Notes: a model not told the origin generated them from the sequence alone. Counted from the first letter of the stretch, positions 26,554-36,589 are shown. The stretch is 64,000 bases of DNA from Aureimonas flava (GCF_003583935.1 NZ_QYRN01000001.1:372001-436000), one strand, 5' to 3'. Program-made: numbers and translations.

Positions 26554-27666
26554 ATGGCCGACAAGAAGTTCTTCCAGCCGTTCGATCTCGGACCTCTCCA
26601 TCTCGGGAACCGCGCCGTCATGGCTCCCTTGACCCGCAGCCGCGCCACCAGCGACGGCGTGCCCCAGGACATGCACGTCGACTACTACCGCCAGCGCGCC
26701 GGCGCCGGGCTCATCATCTCGGAGGCCACCAACATATCGCCGGAAGGGCGCGGCTACGCTTGGACGCCGGGCATCTTCACCGATGAGCAGGTCTCGGCCT
26801 GGAAGAAGGTGACCGACGCCGTGCATGCCGAGGGCGGCCGCATCGTGCTCCAGCTTTGGCATGTCGGACGGATCTCGCATCCCGACCTCCAGCCGGGCAA
26901 CCAGCCGCCGGTCGCTCCGTCGGCCGTTCGGCCGAGCGGCAAGGCCTTCACGGAGGAGGGCTTCAAGGAGCACGAGACGCCGCGGGCCCTGGAGGCGGAC
27001 GAGCTGCCGCGCGTCGTCCAGGACTACGTCAAGGCGACGCGCAACGCGCGGGCCGCCGGCTTCGACGGCGTCGAGGTGCACTCGGCCAACGGCTACCTTC
27101 TGGACCAGTTCCTGCGCGACGGCACCAACACGCGCACCGACCGCTACGGCGGGTCGGTCGAGAACCGGATGCGCTTCCCGCTGGAGGTGCTCGACGCCGT
27201 GATCGATGCCTGGGACCGCGAGCATGTGGGCGTGCGCATCTCGCCCGTCACGGTCATGGGCGGGTCCAGCGAGAGCGACCAGCAGGGCCTGTTCAACGCC
27301 TATGTCGAGGAGCTGAACCGGCGGAAGCCGCTCTACCTCCACGTGATCGAGGGCCAGACCGGCGGCGACCGCAACAAGGACGGCTTCGATTACGCGGCCC
27401 TGCGGGAGCGGTTCGACGGCGTCTACATGGGCAACAACAACTACGATCCCGCCTTCGCGATCGAGCAGATCGAGAACGGCACGATCGACCTCGCATGCTT
27501 CGGCAAGCTGTTCATCTCCAACCCGGACCTCGTCCAGCGGCTGGAGGTCGGAGCGCCGCTCAACGCCTGGAACAACGACACGTTCTATGGCGGCGACGAG
27601 AAGGGCTACACCGACTATCCGGCGCTGACGCCGGAGGAGCGCGCGCGCTACGCCCAGGCTGCCTGA
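26554..27666 (+). CDS. alkene reductase, Old Yellow Enzyme family
   Basis: FMN- and NAD(P)H-dependent TIM-barrel enzyme that reduces activated C=C bonds, nitro groups or nitrate esters (NemA/xenobiotic reductase group). In 370 residues the substrate-binding His176 and Asn179 and the proton-donor Tyr181 appear in VHSANGYLLDQFLRDG, followed by RTDRYGGSVENR; MAPLTRSRA (24-32) binds FMN. ATG 26554 is chosen because MADKKFFQPFDLG aligns with family starts; an earlier in-frame ATG at 26503 adds 17 unrelated residues. No TetR-type nemR regulator is next to it. Confidence 0.92.
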   Translation: MADKKFFQPFDLGPLHLGNRAVMAPLTRSRATSDGVPQDMHVDYYRQRAGAGLIISEATNISPEGRGYAWTPGIFTDEQVSAWKKVTDAVHAEGGRIVLQLWHVGRISHPDLQPGNQPPVAPSAVRPSGKAFTEEGFKEHETPRALEADELPRVVQDYVKATRNARAAGFDGVEVHSANGYLLDQFLRDGTNTRTDRYGGSVENRMRFPLEVLDAVIDAWDREHVGVRISPVTVMGGSSESDQQGLFNAYVEELNRRKPLYLHVIEGQTGGDRNKDGFDYAALRERFDGVYMGNNNYDPAFAIEQIENGTIDLACFGKLFISNPDLVQRLEVGAPLNAWNNDTFYGGDEKGYTDYPALTPEERARYAQAA

Positions 27667-27682
27667 GCGGACCATCCGGCGT

Positions 27683-27706
27683 GGGGCGGGCGGCAACGCT
27701 CGCCCC
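27683..27706 (+). terminator. GNRA-capped hairpin after the alkene reductase gene
   Basis: GGGGCGGGCG (27683-27692) pairs with CGCTCGCCCC (27697-27706), one G-U wobble, closed by a GCAA tetraloop. It lies 17 bp past the stop codon. There is no U-tract, so termination is only inferred from position. Confidence 0.4.
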
Positions 27707-27789
27707 CGCCGTCGCCATCGCCGTCGCGCATCTCTCGCATTGCGAAAATGAATGGGCGCCGCCGACCGGCATCCATTAAGGTCGCGGCC

Positions 27790-29895
27790 ATGAACCAGCA
27801 CGTTCCGGCCCGCAAGGGATACACCGCCTGTCCGCACGATTGCCCCTCGACCTGCGCGCTGGAGGTCGAGATCGTCGATCCACGCACGATCGGCCGCGTG
27901 CGCGGCGCCGAGGACAACGGCTACACGGCCGGCGTCATCTGCGCCAAGGTCGCGCGCTACGCCGAACGCAACCACCACCCCGACCGGCTCCTGAAGCCGC
28001 TTCAGCGCGTCGGCGCCAAGGGTGAGGGCGGCTGGCGCGAGATCGGTTGGGACGACGCGTTGGATCTCCTGGCCGAGAAGTTCCTCCAGGCCGAGGCGCG
28101 ACACGGCTCGGAGGCCGTGTGGCCCTACTACTACGCCGGGACGATGGGGCTCGTGCAGCGCGACGGGCTGAACAGGCTGCGCCACGCCAAGCGCTATTCC
28201 GGCGAGTTCGACACGATCTGCACCAACCTCGCCTGGACCGGCTTCGTCGCCGGCACGGGCAGGCTGGCGGGCGTCGATCCGCGCGAGATGGCCCTGTCCG
28301 ACTGCGTCGTGATCTGGGGCACCAACGCGGTGGCGACGCAGGTCAACGTGATGACCCACGCGGTGCGGGCCCGCAAGGAGCGCGGCGCGCCGATCGTGGT
28401 GATCGACATCTACGACAACCCGACCATGAAGCAGGCGGATGTCGCGCTGAAGCTGCGGCCGGGCACGGACGCGGCGCTGGCCTGCGCGCTGATGCACGTC
28501 GCCTTCCGCGACGGCACGGCCGACCGGGCGTATCTCGATCGCTTCGGCGACGATCCGGCCGGGTTGGAGGCGCATCTCGCCACCCGCACGCCGGAATGGG
28601 CGAGTGGCGTGACGGGGCTGTCCGTCGAGGAGATCGAAGGCTTCGCCGCGCTTCTCGGCCGCACTCCGCGCAGCTTCTTCCGGCTCGGCTACGGCTTCTC
28701 GCGCCAGCGCAACGGCGCGGCCGCCATGCACGCGGCACTTTCGGTGCCGACGGTCTTCGGCCACTGGCAGCACGAGGGCGGCGGCGCCTTCCACAACAAC
28801 GGTGCGCTGTGGCGGTTCGACAAGGCGTTGATCGAGGGCCTCGGCGACCTCGACCCATCGATCCGCCATCTCGACCAGTCGCGCATCGGGGCCGTGCTGA
28901 CCGGCGACCGCGAGGCTCTGTCGGGTGGCCCTCCGGTCACGGCCATGCTGGTGCAGAACACCAACCCCGCCAACGTCGCGCCTGAGCAGCGCGATGTGGT
29001 GCGCGGCCTCATGCGCGAGGACCTGTTCGTGGCGGTCCACGAGCAGTTCATGACCGACACGGCACGGCTGGCCGACCTCGTCCTGCCGGCCGCGACGTCG
29101 ATGGAATACGACGACATCTATCGCGGCGGCGGGCAAAGCCACATCCTGTTCGGGCCCAAGCTGATCGAGCATCCCGACACGGTCCGCACCAACCATTTCG
29201 TGGTGGAGGAACTGGCTCGGCGCCTCGGCGTCGCCGACCGGCCCGGCTTCGGCCTGACCGAGCGCGAGCTGATCGACGACCTCCTGCGCCGCAGCGGCTA
29301 CGAGGGGCTCGAGGCGCTGGAGCGCGACCGTTGGATCGACGTACAGCCCGACTTCCGCACGGCCCACTATCTCGACGGGTTCGCCACGCCCGGCGGACGG
29401 TTCCGCTTCCGGGTGGACTGGCGGAATCTCGCGGGGCCGAACCGGCCGCCGGCATCTCTCGGCCTCCTTGGTCCGGTGGAGGCGCTGTCGGCCTTTCCCG
29501 ACCAAGTGGCCTTGATCGAGGAGGCGGATGCCGAGCATCCGTTCCGGCTGGCGACGCCGCCGGCGCGGCAGTTCCTGAATTCGTCGTTCACCGAGACCGA
29601 AAGCTCGCGCAAGCGGGAAGGCGGGCCCGAGCTGCGCATGCACCCGGACGACGCCTCGGGCCTCGGCTTCGCGGACGGGCAGCGCGTGGAGGTCGGCAAC
29701 GCGCGAGGCACGGTGGTCCTGCCGCTCAAGCTGGACGCCGGTGCCAAGCCGGGCGTCGTGATCCACGAGGGTCTCTGGCCCAACGGCGCCTTCGAGCGCG
29801 GTGAGGGGATCAACGTCCTGACCGGTGCCGATCCGGCCGCGCCGTTCGGCGGCGCAGCGTTCCACGACAACAAGGTCTGGATCCGCGCGGCCTGA
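27790..29895 (+). CDS. molybdopterin-dependent oxidoreductase with [4Fe-4S] site
   Basis: 701-residue enzyme of the DMSO-reductase family binding bis-molybdopterin guanine dinucleotide and one [4Fe-4S] cluster. The cluster motif is CPHDCPSTC with Cys14, Cys18, Cys22 and Cys51 (VICAKV). Further family segments are WDDALDLLAEKF, VIWGTNAV (cofactor loop) and the C-terminal dinucleotide-binding domain (about 590-700). There is no twin-arginine signal, so it is cytoplasmic. No electron-transfer subunit or membrane anchor is adjacent. Substrate unknown; formate-dehydrogenase-like and acetylene-hydratase-like relatives share this layout. Start taken at ATG 27790; ATG 27748 is possible. Confidence 0.88.
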   Translation: MNQHVPARKGYTACPHDCPSTCALEVEIVDPRTIGRVRGAEDNGYTAGVICAKVARYAERNHHPDRLLKPLQRVGAKGEGGWREIGWDDALDLLAEKFLQAEARHGSEAVWPYYYAGTMGLVQRDGLNRLRHAKRYSGEFDTICTNLAWTGFVAGTGRLAGVDPREMALSDCVVIWGTNAVATQVNVMTHAVRARKERGAPIVVIDIYDNPTMKQADVALKLRPGTDAALACALMHVAFRDGTADRAYLDRFGDDPAGLEAHLATRTPEWASGVTGLSVEEIEGFAALLGRTPRSFFRLGYGFSRQRNGAAAMHAALSVPTVFGHWQHEGGGAFHNNGALWRFDKALIEGLGDLDPSIRHLDQSRIGAVLTGDREALSGGPPVTAMLVQNTNPANVAPEQRDVVRGLMREDLFVAVHEQFMTDTARLADLVLPAATSMEYDDIYRGGGQSHILFGPKLIEHPDTVRTNHFVVEELARRLGVADRPGFGLTERELIDDLLRRSGYEGLEALERDRWIDVQPDFRTAHYLDGFATPGGRFRFRVDWRNLAGPNRPPASLGLLGPVEALSAFPDQVALIEEADAEHPFRLATPPARQFLNSSFTETESSRKREGGPELRMHPDDASGLGFADGQRVEVGNARGTVVLPLKLDAGAKPGVVIHEGLWPNGAFERGEGINVLTGADPAAPFGGAAFHDNKVWIRAA

Positions 29896-29922
29896 GGCCG
29901 GCCCCGACGTAGCCGCCCCGCG

Positions 29923-30612
29923 TCAGGACTCCCGGCCGTCGGGCGCCACCAGGACGACGGGCGAGGCGGCCCGTCCTGCCGGGGCAGGCGCTTCGGCGTA
30001 GACCGCGCGGTTGCCTTCCTGCGCCACCGTACCGTCGAGCACCAGGCGCAGCGCGTGCGGATACAAACGGTGCTCGGCGCGCAGCAGCCGGGTGGCGAGG
30101 GCGTCGGGCGTGTCGCCCCGCTCCACGGTGATGGCGGCCTGCGCGATGATCGGGCCTTCGTCCATGTCCTCCGTGACGAAGTGGACGGTGCAGCCGTGGA
30201 TCCGCATGCCCGCCTCCAGGGCTCGCTCGTGCGTGTGGAGGCCCGGAAACAGCGGAAGAAGGGAAGGGTGGATGTTGATCATCCGCCCGGCGTAGTGGCC
30301 GACGAACAGCGGCGTCAGAAGGCGCATGTAGCCTGCGAGGCAGACCACGTCGGGGCGGAAGGCGTCCAGGGTCTCGATCAGTGCGCGCTCGTGCGCCGTC
30401 CGGTCCTCGAACGCCCGTTGGTCGACCGCCTTCGCGGGAATCCCGTAGCGCGCCGCCGTGGACAGTCCGCCCGCGTCCGGCTTGTTCGACAGGACCGCGA
30501 CGATCTCGCCGGGAAACGAGGGGTCCATGGCCGCGCCGATCAGCGCGCTCATGTTGGAGCCGCGGCCCGAGATCAGGATCGCGACGCGCTTTCGGGCCGC
30601 CGTTTCGCTCAC
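29923..30612 (-). CDS. purN: phosphoribosylglycinamide formyltransferase
   Basis: Third step of purine synthesis: formylation of GAR from 10-formyl-tetrahydrofolate. The 229-residue protein has the N-terminal LISGRGSNM and the catalytic residues Asn113 and His115 in [12 protein letters not shown], with Asp151 in EDMDEGP. The GTG start overlaps the purM stop by 4 bp (GTGA), so translation is coupled. The C-terminal ~25 residues ([17 protein letters not shown]) extend beyond the usual end. It converges on the molybdoenzyme gene with a 27-bp gap. Confidence 0.96.
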   Translation of the reverse strand: MSETAARKRVAILISGRGSNMSALIGAAMDPSFPGEIVAVLSNKPDAGGLSTAARYGIPAKAVDQRAFEDRTAHERALIETLDAFRPDVVCLAGYMRLLTPLFVGHYAGRMINIHPSLLPLFPGLHTHERALEAGMRIHGCTVHFVTEDMDEGPIIAQAAITVERGDTPDALATRLLRAEHRLYPHALRLVLDGTVAQEGNRAVYAEAPAPAGRAASPVVLVAPDGRES

Positions 30613-31682
30613 AGGGCGAGTGTCCCGTTGAACGTCACCGCAGCCTCGGCCTCGCGCGGCAGGATGCGGCCGAGCGGGACGACGGTCTCGCCCTCGCTCT
30701 GGAGCACCGCGGCGACCGCCGCGGCCTCGGCCTCCTTCACCACGACGATCATGCCGATGCCGCAGTTGAAGGTGCGCAGCATCTCGGCTTCGGCGACGCC
30801 CCCCTGGTCCGCGAGCCAACGGAACACCGGCGGCACGGCGACGGCCTGGAGGTCGATGTCGGCGCGGAGATGGTCGGGCAGCACGCGCGGAATGTTTTCG
30901 GGGAAGCCGCCGCCCGTGATGTGGGCGAGCGCCTTGACCCCGTCGCCCTGGCGGATGGCCGCGAGCAGCGGCCGGACGTAGATGCGCGTCGGGGCGATCA
31001 GCACCTCGGCCAGCGTGCGGCCGTCCGCCTCGAACGGGGCGGGGGCGTCGTAGCGGACGCCCGCCTTCTCGACGACGCGGCGCACCAGCGAATAGCCGTT
31101 GGAATGGACACCCGACGAGGCGAGGCCGAGGATCACGTCGCCGGACACGAGGTCGGCGCTCGGGAGAAGGCGTCCGCGTTCGGCGGCCCCGACGGCGAAG
31201 CCCGCGAGATCGTAGTCCTTCTCGGCGTAGAGGCCGGGCATCTCGGCCGTCTCGCCGCCGATCAGGGCGCAGCCGGCCTGCCGGCAGCCCTCGGCGATGC
31301 CGGCGACGATCGCCTCGCCTTGCGCCGGGTCGAGCTTGCCGGTGGCGAAGTAGTCCAGGAAGAACAGGGGCTCGGCACCCTGCACCACGAGGTCGTTGAC
31401 GCACATCGCGACGAGGTCGATGCCGATCGTGTCGTGCAGGCCGGTGTCGATCGCGATCTTCAACTTGGTGCCGACGCCGTCGTTGGCAGCCACAAGGACC
31501 GGGTCGGTGAAGCCGGCCGCCTTCAGGTCGAACAGCCCGCCGAACCCGCCGATCTCGCCGTCCGCGCCGGGACGGCGGGTGGAGCGGACCAACGGCTTGA
31601 TGCGGCGAACGAGTTCGTTGCCCGCGTCGATGTCGACGCCGGCTTCGGCATAGGTCAAACCGGTCTTGGCGGTATCGGTCAT
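30609..31682 (-). CDS. purM: phosphoribosylformylglycinamidine cyclo-ligase
   Basis: AIR synthetase: ATP-dependent ring closure of FGAM to 5-aminoimidazole ribonucleotide in purine synthesis. The 357-residue protein shows the PurM fold motifs: N-terminal [30 protein letters not shown], the ATP-site [11 protein letters not shown], and [19 protein letters not shown] 31682 has AGAGGA upstream at a good distance; the open frame beyond it is not conserved. It is followed by purN with a 4-bp overlap, the usual purM-purN pair. Confidence 0.96.
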   Translation of the reverse strand: MTDTAKTGLTYAEAGVDIDAGNELVRRIKPLVRSTRRPGADGEIGGFGGLFDLKAAGFTDPVLVAANDGVGTKLKIAIDTGLHDTIGIDLVAMCVNDLVVQGAEPLFFLDYFATGKLDPAQGEAIVAGIAEGCRQAGCALIGGETAEMPGLYAEKDYDLAGFAVGAAERGRLLPSADLVSGDVILGLASSGVHSNGYSLVRRVVEKAGVRYDAPAPFEADGRTLAEVLIAPTRIYVRPLLAAIRQGDGVKALAHITGGGFPENIPRVLPDHLRADIDLQAVAVPPVFRWLADQGGVAEAEMLRTFNCGIGMIVVVKEAEAAAVAAVLQSEGETVVPLGRILPREAEAAVTFNGTLAL

Positions 31683-31751
31683 GGCACGGTCCTCTTTGGC
31701 TCGCGAGTTCGCATGATCGGGCCGACCGGGCAAGGCGTCCGATCGGCTGAT

Positions 31752-32198
31752 TCAGGCGTTTTGCGCCGCGAATTCGGCCAGCAGGCCGGGAAAATCGGTC
31801 CGCTCCGGGAAGCGCTCGAAGCTGTGCGCGACCGGCAGGTCGATCCAGGGCAGCTTTTCGGCCGTCTCGGTCTCGATGAAGGGCGGCGCGGTCGACACCC
31901 CGTCGAGCATGGTCGAGCGCACGTCGACGAGCTCGTCCATGCCTTCAGGCCGCGTGAAGACCCAGGACAGGCAGCGCGAGCAGAAGAAGTGCCGGTGACG
32001 GCCGTGCAGGCCGCCGATCACAGTCTCTCCCGCGTCGATGGCGAACGCGTCGACGCGATAGAGGGCGGAGAGCGAGAAGGCGCTGGCGGTCAGCTTCCGG
32101 CACCCCGTGCAGTGACAGGCCATGGTGACCATCGGCCGCCCGCGCACCGAGATCTTGAGCTGTCCGCAGCGGCATTCGCCCTTGGTGGCATCGTCCAT
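31752..32198 (-). CDS. GFA family zinc protein
   Basis: 148-residue protein of the Gfa (glutathione-dependent formaldehyde-activating enzyme-like) superfamily. All zinc cysteines are visible: Cys9 and Cys11 (ECRCG), Cys28, Cys30 and Cys33 (ACHCTGCRK), Cys73 and Cys76 (CSRC). The family is large and mostly of unknown role, so formaldehyde activity is not implied. It sits 69 bp upstream of purM on the same strand and is divergent from the permease gene, with that gene's promoter between them. Confidence 0.9.
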   Translation of the reverse strand: MDDATKGECRCGQLKISVRGRPMVTMACHCTGCRKLTASAFSLSALYRVDAFAIDAGETVIGGLHGRHRHFFCSRCLSWVFTRPEGMDELVDVRSTMLDGVSTAPPFIETETAEKLPWIDLPVAHSFERFPERTDFPGLLAEFAAQNA

Positions 32199-32224
32199 CG
32201 ATCCCGTCTCCTCGCACGGCGCCC

Positions 32225-32254
32225 CTTGACCCGATTTCGGCCGCCTGCCTATCT
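32225..32254 (+). promoter_or_regulatory. promoter of the perM-like / hdaA genes
   Basis: CTTGAC (32225-32230), an 18-bp spacer and CTATCT (32249-32254) match the alphaproteobacterial consensus in 11 of 12 positions. The start site would be near 32261, about 48 nt ahead of the permease ATG. Confidence 0.55.
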
Positions 32255-32308
32255 CGACTTCGTTCGCGCGCGCCCGAATTTTCCCGCAAGTGCGAACGGA
32301 GGCAATGC

Positions 32309-33481
32309 ATGGTCCGCGATCGAAGCCGGCTTCTCAAGCGTCAGGTTCTATTCTGGAGCCTCGCCGCGGTCGGCGTGATCCTGTTCCTATGGCTGTTCCG
32401 GGGGATTCTTCTGCCCTTCGTGCTGGGCATGGTGATGGCCTACTTCCTGGACCCGATCGCCGACTGGCTGGTGCGTCGCGGCCTGTCGCGGCTGACGGCC
32501 AGCATCCTGATCCTCGTGATGTTCGTGATCGTCATCGCGCTGGTGCTCCTCGTGCTCGTGCCGGTGATCGGCGGGCAGGTCGCGGGCTTCGTGGCCCGCC
32601 TGCCGCAGTATCTCGGGCGCCTCCAGGAACTTGCCGACGACCTGCGCACCGGGCCGCTCTCGCGCTTCATCGAGAACGACCAGCAGTCGGTGCAGCAGGA
32701 TTTCCAGGCCCTGGTGCGCCAGCTTTCCGGCTTCGTGACCGGCTTCGTCGCCTCGCTCTGGACCTCGAGCCTTGCGGTCGTCAACTTCCTGTCGCTCTTC
32801 GTCGTGACGCCGGTCGTTGCCTTCTACCTTCTTCTCGACTGGGACCGGATGATCGAGAAGACCGACGGGCTCGTGCCGCGCCAGCATGTCGCCACGGTGC
32901 GGCGCCTGGCGCGCGAGATCGACCGCTCGGTGGCGGGGTTCGTGCGCGGGCAGGGCAGCGTGTGCCTGATCCTCGGCACCTACTACGCCGTCGGCCTCAC
33001 GCTGGTCGGACTGAACTTCGGCCTCCTGATCGGCTTCTTCGCGGGCGTAATCTCCTTCGTGCCCTATGTCGGCTCCGCCGTCGGCCTGGTGATCGCGCTC
33101 GGCGTCGCCCTGGTACAGTTCTCGCCGGACTGGGTCTGGGTCGCGGCCACGGCGGGCGTGTTCTTCTCGGGCCAGTTCGTGGAGGGCAACATCCTGCAGC
33201 CGAAGCTCGTGGGCGCCTCGGTGGGCCTCCATCCCGTCTGGCTGATGTTCGCGCTGTTCGCGTTCGGCGCCGTGTTCGGCTTCGTAGGTCTCCTGATCGC
33301 CGTGCCCGCCGCCGCGGCCGTGGGCGTTCTGGTCCGCTTCGCCCTCCAGAAGTATCTGGAAAGCGAGATGTATTTCGGGCGGGAGCTGCCGGCGGGTCCG
33401 CCGCCGATCCAGATCGAGGGCGACGGGCTGAACGCCGCGATCCGCAACCAGTTCGACCCGCGCGCCGGCAAGGTCGACTGA
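32309..33481 (+). CDS. AI-2E family transporter (PerM/YdiK-like)
   Basis: 390-residue polytopic inner-membrane protein of the AI-2E exporter/PerM superfamily. Helix pairs lie near residues 12-50 and 62-88, a soluble coiled region near 95-145, then a C-terminal bundle from about 150 to 350 with the conserved FVPYVGSAVGLV and the VEGNILQPKLVG segment followed by hydrophobic helices. ATG 32309 has GGAGG six bases upstream. The transported solute is unknown; AI-2 export is only the founding example. hdaA starts 4 bp after it, so the two are co-transcribed, an arrangement common in alphaproteobacteria. Confidence 0.9.
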   Translation: MVRDRSRLLKRQVLFWSLAAVGVILFLWLFRGILLPFVLGMVMAYFLDPIADWLVRRGLSRLTASILILVMFVIVIALVLLVLVPVIGGQVAGFVARLPQYLGRLQELADDLRTGPLSRFIENDQQSVQQDFQALVRQLSGFVTGFVASLWTSSLAVVNFLSLFVVTPVVAFYLLLDWDRMIEKTDGLVPRQHVATVRRLAREIDRSVAGFVRGQGSVCLILGTYYAVGLTLVGLNFGLLIGFFAGVISFVPYVGSAVGLVIALGVALVQFSPDWVWVAATAGVFFSGQFVEGNILQPKLVGASVGLHPVWLMFALFAFGAVFGFVGLLIAVPAAAAVGVLVRFALQKYLESEMYFGRELPAGPPPIQIEGDGLNAAIRNQFDPRAGKVD

Positions 33482-33485
33482 CGCC

Positions 33486-34169
33486 ATGCGCCGCCCCGCG
33501 CAGATCCCGCTGGACCTTCCGGCGCGCTCCTCCATGGCGCGCGACGACCTCGTCACCGGCCCCGCCAACGCCCTGGCCGCCGAGGCGGTGGACGCCTGGC
33601 CGCACTGGCCTCATCCGGTGGTCCTGATCACGGGGCCGCCTGGGTCCGGCAAGTCGCATCTGGGCGCCGCCTGGAGCGAGATGTCGGGCGCGGTGCGCTG
33701 GCCGCGCGAAGGGCGCGAGCCGCCCGTCGGAGGAGCCCCCTTCGCCGTCCTGGTGGAGGATGTCGATCGCGGCGCCTACGACGAGAACGGGCTCTTCGCG
33801 CTGCTCAATGTGGCGCGTCTGGGCGGCGGCACGGTGCTCCTCACCTCGCGCGAGGCGCGCGGCGCGGTCGCGGTCTCGCTCCCGGACCTGCGCTCGCGGC
33901 TGCGGGCGGCCACGACGGTCGAACTCCGCGCGCCGGACGAGATGCTCCTGTCGGGAGTGATCCTCAAGCTCGCGGCCGACCGGCAGATCGCGGTGGACCC
34001 GAAGGTCGTCGCCTACGCGCTGTCGCGCATGGAGCGTTCCTTCGAGGCCGCGGCGGAGTTCGTGCGCCGCGTCGACCGCGCCGCGCTGGCCGGAAAGGAG
34101 CGGATCGGTCGCGCGCTGGTGCAGCGGATTCTGGAGGACATGGCGGTGGAATCGAATCGATCGTCATGA
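33486..34169 (+). CDS. hdaA: DnaA regulatory inactivator HdaA
   Basis: AAA+ protein homologous to DnaA domain III; with the DNA-loaded beta clamp it stimulates ATP hydrolysis by DnaA and prevents re-initiation. The 227-residue protein begins with a clamp-binding motif QIPLDLP (6-12), followed by Walker A GPPGSGKS (50-57), a Walker B-like AVLVEDVD and arginine-rich sensor regions (DLRSRLRA). Lengths and order match HdaA of Caulobacter and rhizobia. It is 4 bp behind the permease gene and 62 bp before ppk. Confidence 0.9.
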   Translation: MRRPAQIPLDLPARSSMARDDLVTGPANALAAEAVDAWPHWPHPVVLITGPPGSGKSHLGAAWSEMSGAVRWPREGREPPVGGAPFAVLVEDVDRGAYDENGLFALLNVARLGGGTVLLTSREARGAVAVSLPDLRSRLRAATTVELRAPDEMLLSGVILKLAADRQIAVDPKVVAYALSRMERSFEAAAEFVRRVDRAALAGKERIGRALVQRILEDMAVESNRSS

Positions 34170-34231
34170 AACAGTCGCGCGACGCGGATATGCGACCGTG
34201 ACCCGTGCATTCCGAAGTGACAGAGCGATCC

Positions 34232-36589
34232 ATGAGCGAGACCAGCGCCACCGACCAGCCCAAGCCCAGCCGTCCCGCTGCGCGCCGCAGGGTCGCCGCG
34301 CGGGACTCGGCTCGTCCGAACGGCGATGCGCTGGAGGCCTCGGTCGAGATCGCGGAGGTCGCGACCGAGGAGCCCGAGCCGGATCAGCCGCTGATGGAGG
34401 CGATCGGCATCCTGCCCGCCCCCGTGCCGCCGGTGCAGGTCTCGACAGCCCAGGAGCTGCCTGCCGACCGCTACGTCAACCGCGAGGTCTCCTGGCTCCA
34501 GTTCAATCGCCGGGTGCTCGAGGAGTCGCAGAACCTCAATCACCCGCTGCTCGAGCGCGTCCGCTTCCTGTCGATCTCGGCCGGAAACCTCGACGAGTTC
34601 TTCATGGTGCGCGTCGCCGGCCTGGCGGGCCAGGTGCGCGCCAGCCTGTCCGTGCGCAGCGTCGACGGCCTGCTGCCGCAGGAGCAGCTCGACCGGGTGC
34701 TGACCGAGGTCGGCCAGCTCCAGGAGGAGCAGCAGGCCTCGCTCGCCGAACTCGTGAAGGCGCTGCGCGCAGAGAATATCCTGATCGTGGGCGCGGGCGA
34801 GCTGAAGAAGGACGACCGCGTCTGGCTGGAGCGGCACTTCGACGAGGCCATCTTCCCCGTCCTGACGCCGTTGTCGGTGGATCCGGCGCACCCGTTCCCC
34901 TTCATTCCGAACCTCGGCTTCTCCATGGCGCTGGCGCTCATCCGCGAGCGCGATTCCCAGACCATGAACGCGCTGCTGCGCCTGCCGACCGCGCTCCAGC
35001 GTTTCGTCGAGATGCCGCTGACGGACATGGGCGTCGCCCGTTTCGTGCCGCTGGAAAGCGTGGTCGCACTGTTCATCTCCAAGCTGTTTCCCGGATACCG
35101 GGTGCGCGGGCAGGGCACGTTCCGCATCATCCGCGATTCCGACATCGAGGTGGAGGAGGAGGCGGAGGACCTCGTTCGGCTGTTCGAGAGCGCGCTGAAG
35201 CGCCGCCGCCGCGGCTCGGTGATCCGCATCGAGTTCGACCACGTGATGCCCGAATCCCTGCGCAACTTCGTGGCGAGCGAGCTGAACGTCTCGGAAAGCC
35301 GCGTCTCGGTGATGGACGGGATGCTGGCGCTCGACGCCGTGTCGCAGATCGTCAAGCTGCCGCGCGACGACCTGAAGTTCCCGCCCTACATCCCGCGCTT
35401 TCCCGAGCGCATCCGCGAGCACAACGGCGACTGCTTCGCGGCGATTCGCGAGAAGGACATCGTCATCCACCACCCCTACGAGTCGTTCGACGTGGTGGTG
35501 CAGTTCCTCCGGCAGGCGGCGCTGGATCCGCATGTCGTCGCGATCAAGCAGACGCTGTACCGGACCTCCAACGACTCGCCCATCGTGCGCGCGCTGATCG
35601 ATGCGGCCGAGGCGGGCAAGTCGGTGACCGCGCTGGTGGAACTCAAGGCGCGCTTCGACGAGGAGGCGAACATCCGCTGGGCCCGGGACCTCGAGCGCGC
35701 GGGCGTCCAGGTCGTGTTCGGCTTCATCGAGAAGAAGACCCACTCGAAGCTGTCGCTCGTGGTGCGACGGGACGAGGGGAAGATCGTGTCGTTCTGCCAC
35801 ATCGGCACGGGCAACTATCATCCGATCACCGCGAAGGTCTACACGGACCTGTCCTACTTCACGGCGGACCCGGACATCGCGCACGACGTCTCGCTGATCT
35901 TCAACTACATCACCGGCTATGCCGAGCCGACGGACCTGCGCAAGATCGCCATCTCGCCGCTGACGCTGCGCAAGCGCATCCTGCAGATGATCGACGAGGA
36001 GATCGCCCACGAGAAGGCGGGGCGGCAGGGTCAGATCTGGTTCAAGATGAACTCGCTGGTCGATCCGCAGATCATCGACGCGCTCTATCGGGCCAGCCAG
36101 GCCGGCGTCGAGATCGACCTCGTGGTGCGCGGCATCTGCTGCCTGCGTCCGCGCGTGCCCGGCCTGTCGGACAACATCCGCGTGAAGTCGATCGTCGGCC
36201 GCTTCCTGGAGCATAGCCGGATATTCTGTTTCGGCGCCGGCCACGGCTTGCCTTCCGAAAAGGCGATCGTCTACATGGGTTCCGCCGACATGATGCCCCG
36301 AAATCTGGATCGGCGGGTCGAAACGCTGGTGCCCATCACGACGCCCACGGTCCACAGCCAGGTCCTGTCCCAGATCATGCTCGCCAACATCCTGGACAAT
36401 CAGCAGAGTTGGTCGGTTCTTTCGGACGGAACCTCGCGGCGGATCGCACCGTCCGAGGGTGAGCAGCCGTTCAACGCCCAGCGCTATTTCATGACCAATC
36501 CAAGCCTGTCGGGACGCGGAAAGGCCTTGAAGACGAATGCTCCCAAGCTCATCGCGAGACAACGTGCGGAGCATTCCCGCTTCGACTGA
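34232..36589 (+). CDS. ppk: polyphosphate kinase 1 (RNA degradosome polyphosphate kinase)
   Basis: Reversibly polymerises the terminal phosphate of ATP into polyphosphate. The 785-residue protein has an Ala/Glu/Pro-rich N-terminal extension of about 85 residues not seen in E. coli (688 residues), then the PPK N-terminal domain ([17 protein letters not shown]), the middle domain, and two phospholipase-D-like C-terminal domains. The autophosphorylated histidine is His523 ([10 protein letters not shown]) and the second catalytic histidine His661 (LEHSRIF). ATG 34232 is preferred to the GTG at 34205. It overlaps ppx by 53 bp. Confidence 0.95.
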   Translation: MSETSATDQPKPSRPAARRRVAARDSARPNGDALEASVEIAEVATEEPEPDQPLMEAIGILPAPVPPVQVSTAQELPADRYVNREVSWLQFNRRVLEESQNLNHPLLERVRFLSISAGNLDEFFMVRVAGLAGQVRASLSVRSVDGLLPQEQLDRVLTEVGQLQEEQQASLAELVKALRAENILIVGAGELKKDDRVWLERHFDEAIFPVLTPLSVDPAHPFPFIPNLGFSMALALIRERDSQTMNALLRLPTALQRFVEMPLTDMGVARFVPLESVVALFISKLFPGYRVRGQGTFRIIRDSDIEVEEEAEDLVRLFESALKRRRRGSVIRIEFDHVMPESLRNFVASELNVSESRVSVMDGMLALDAVSQIVKLPRDDLKFPPYIPRFPERIREHNGDCFAAIREKDIVIHHPYESFDVVVQFLRQAALDPHVVAIKQTLYRTSNDSPIVRALIDAAEAGKSVTALVELKARFDEEANIRWARDLERAGVQVVFGFIEKKTHSKLSLVVRRDEGKIVSFCHIGTGNYHPITAKVYTDLSYFTADPDIAHDVSLIFNYITGYAEPTDLRKIAISPLTLRKRILQMIDEEIAHEKAGRQGQIWFKMNSLVDPQIIDALYRASQAGVEIDLVVRGICCLRPRVPGLSDNIRVKSIVGRFLEHSRIFCFGAGHGLPSEKAIVYMGSADMMPRNLDRRVETLVPITTPTVHSQVLSQIMLANILDNQQSWSVLSDGTSRRIAPSEGEQPFNAQRYFMTNPSLSGRGKALKTNAPKLIARQRAEHSRFD

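Noticed and set aside
26425-29865. Very long (1146-codon) minus-strand open frame opposite the alkene reductase and molybdoenzyme genes
   Set aside because: High G+C keeps antisense frames open; the translation is Arg/Ala/His-rich without domains, and the plus strand carries two clear enzymes.
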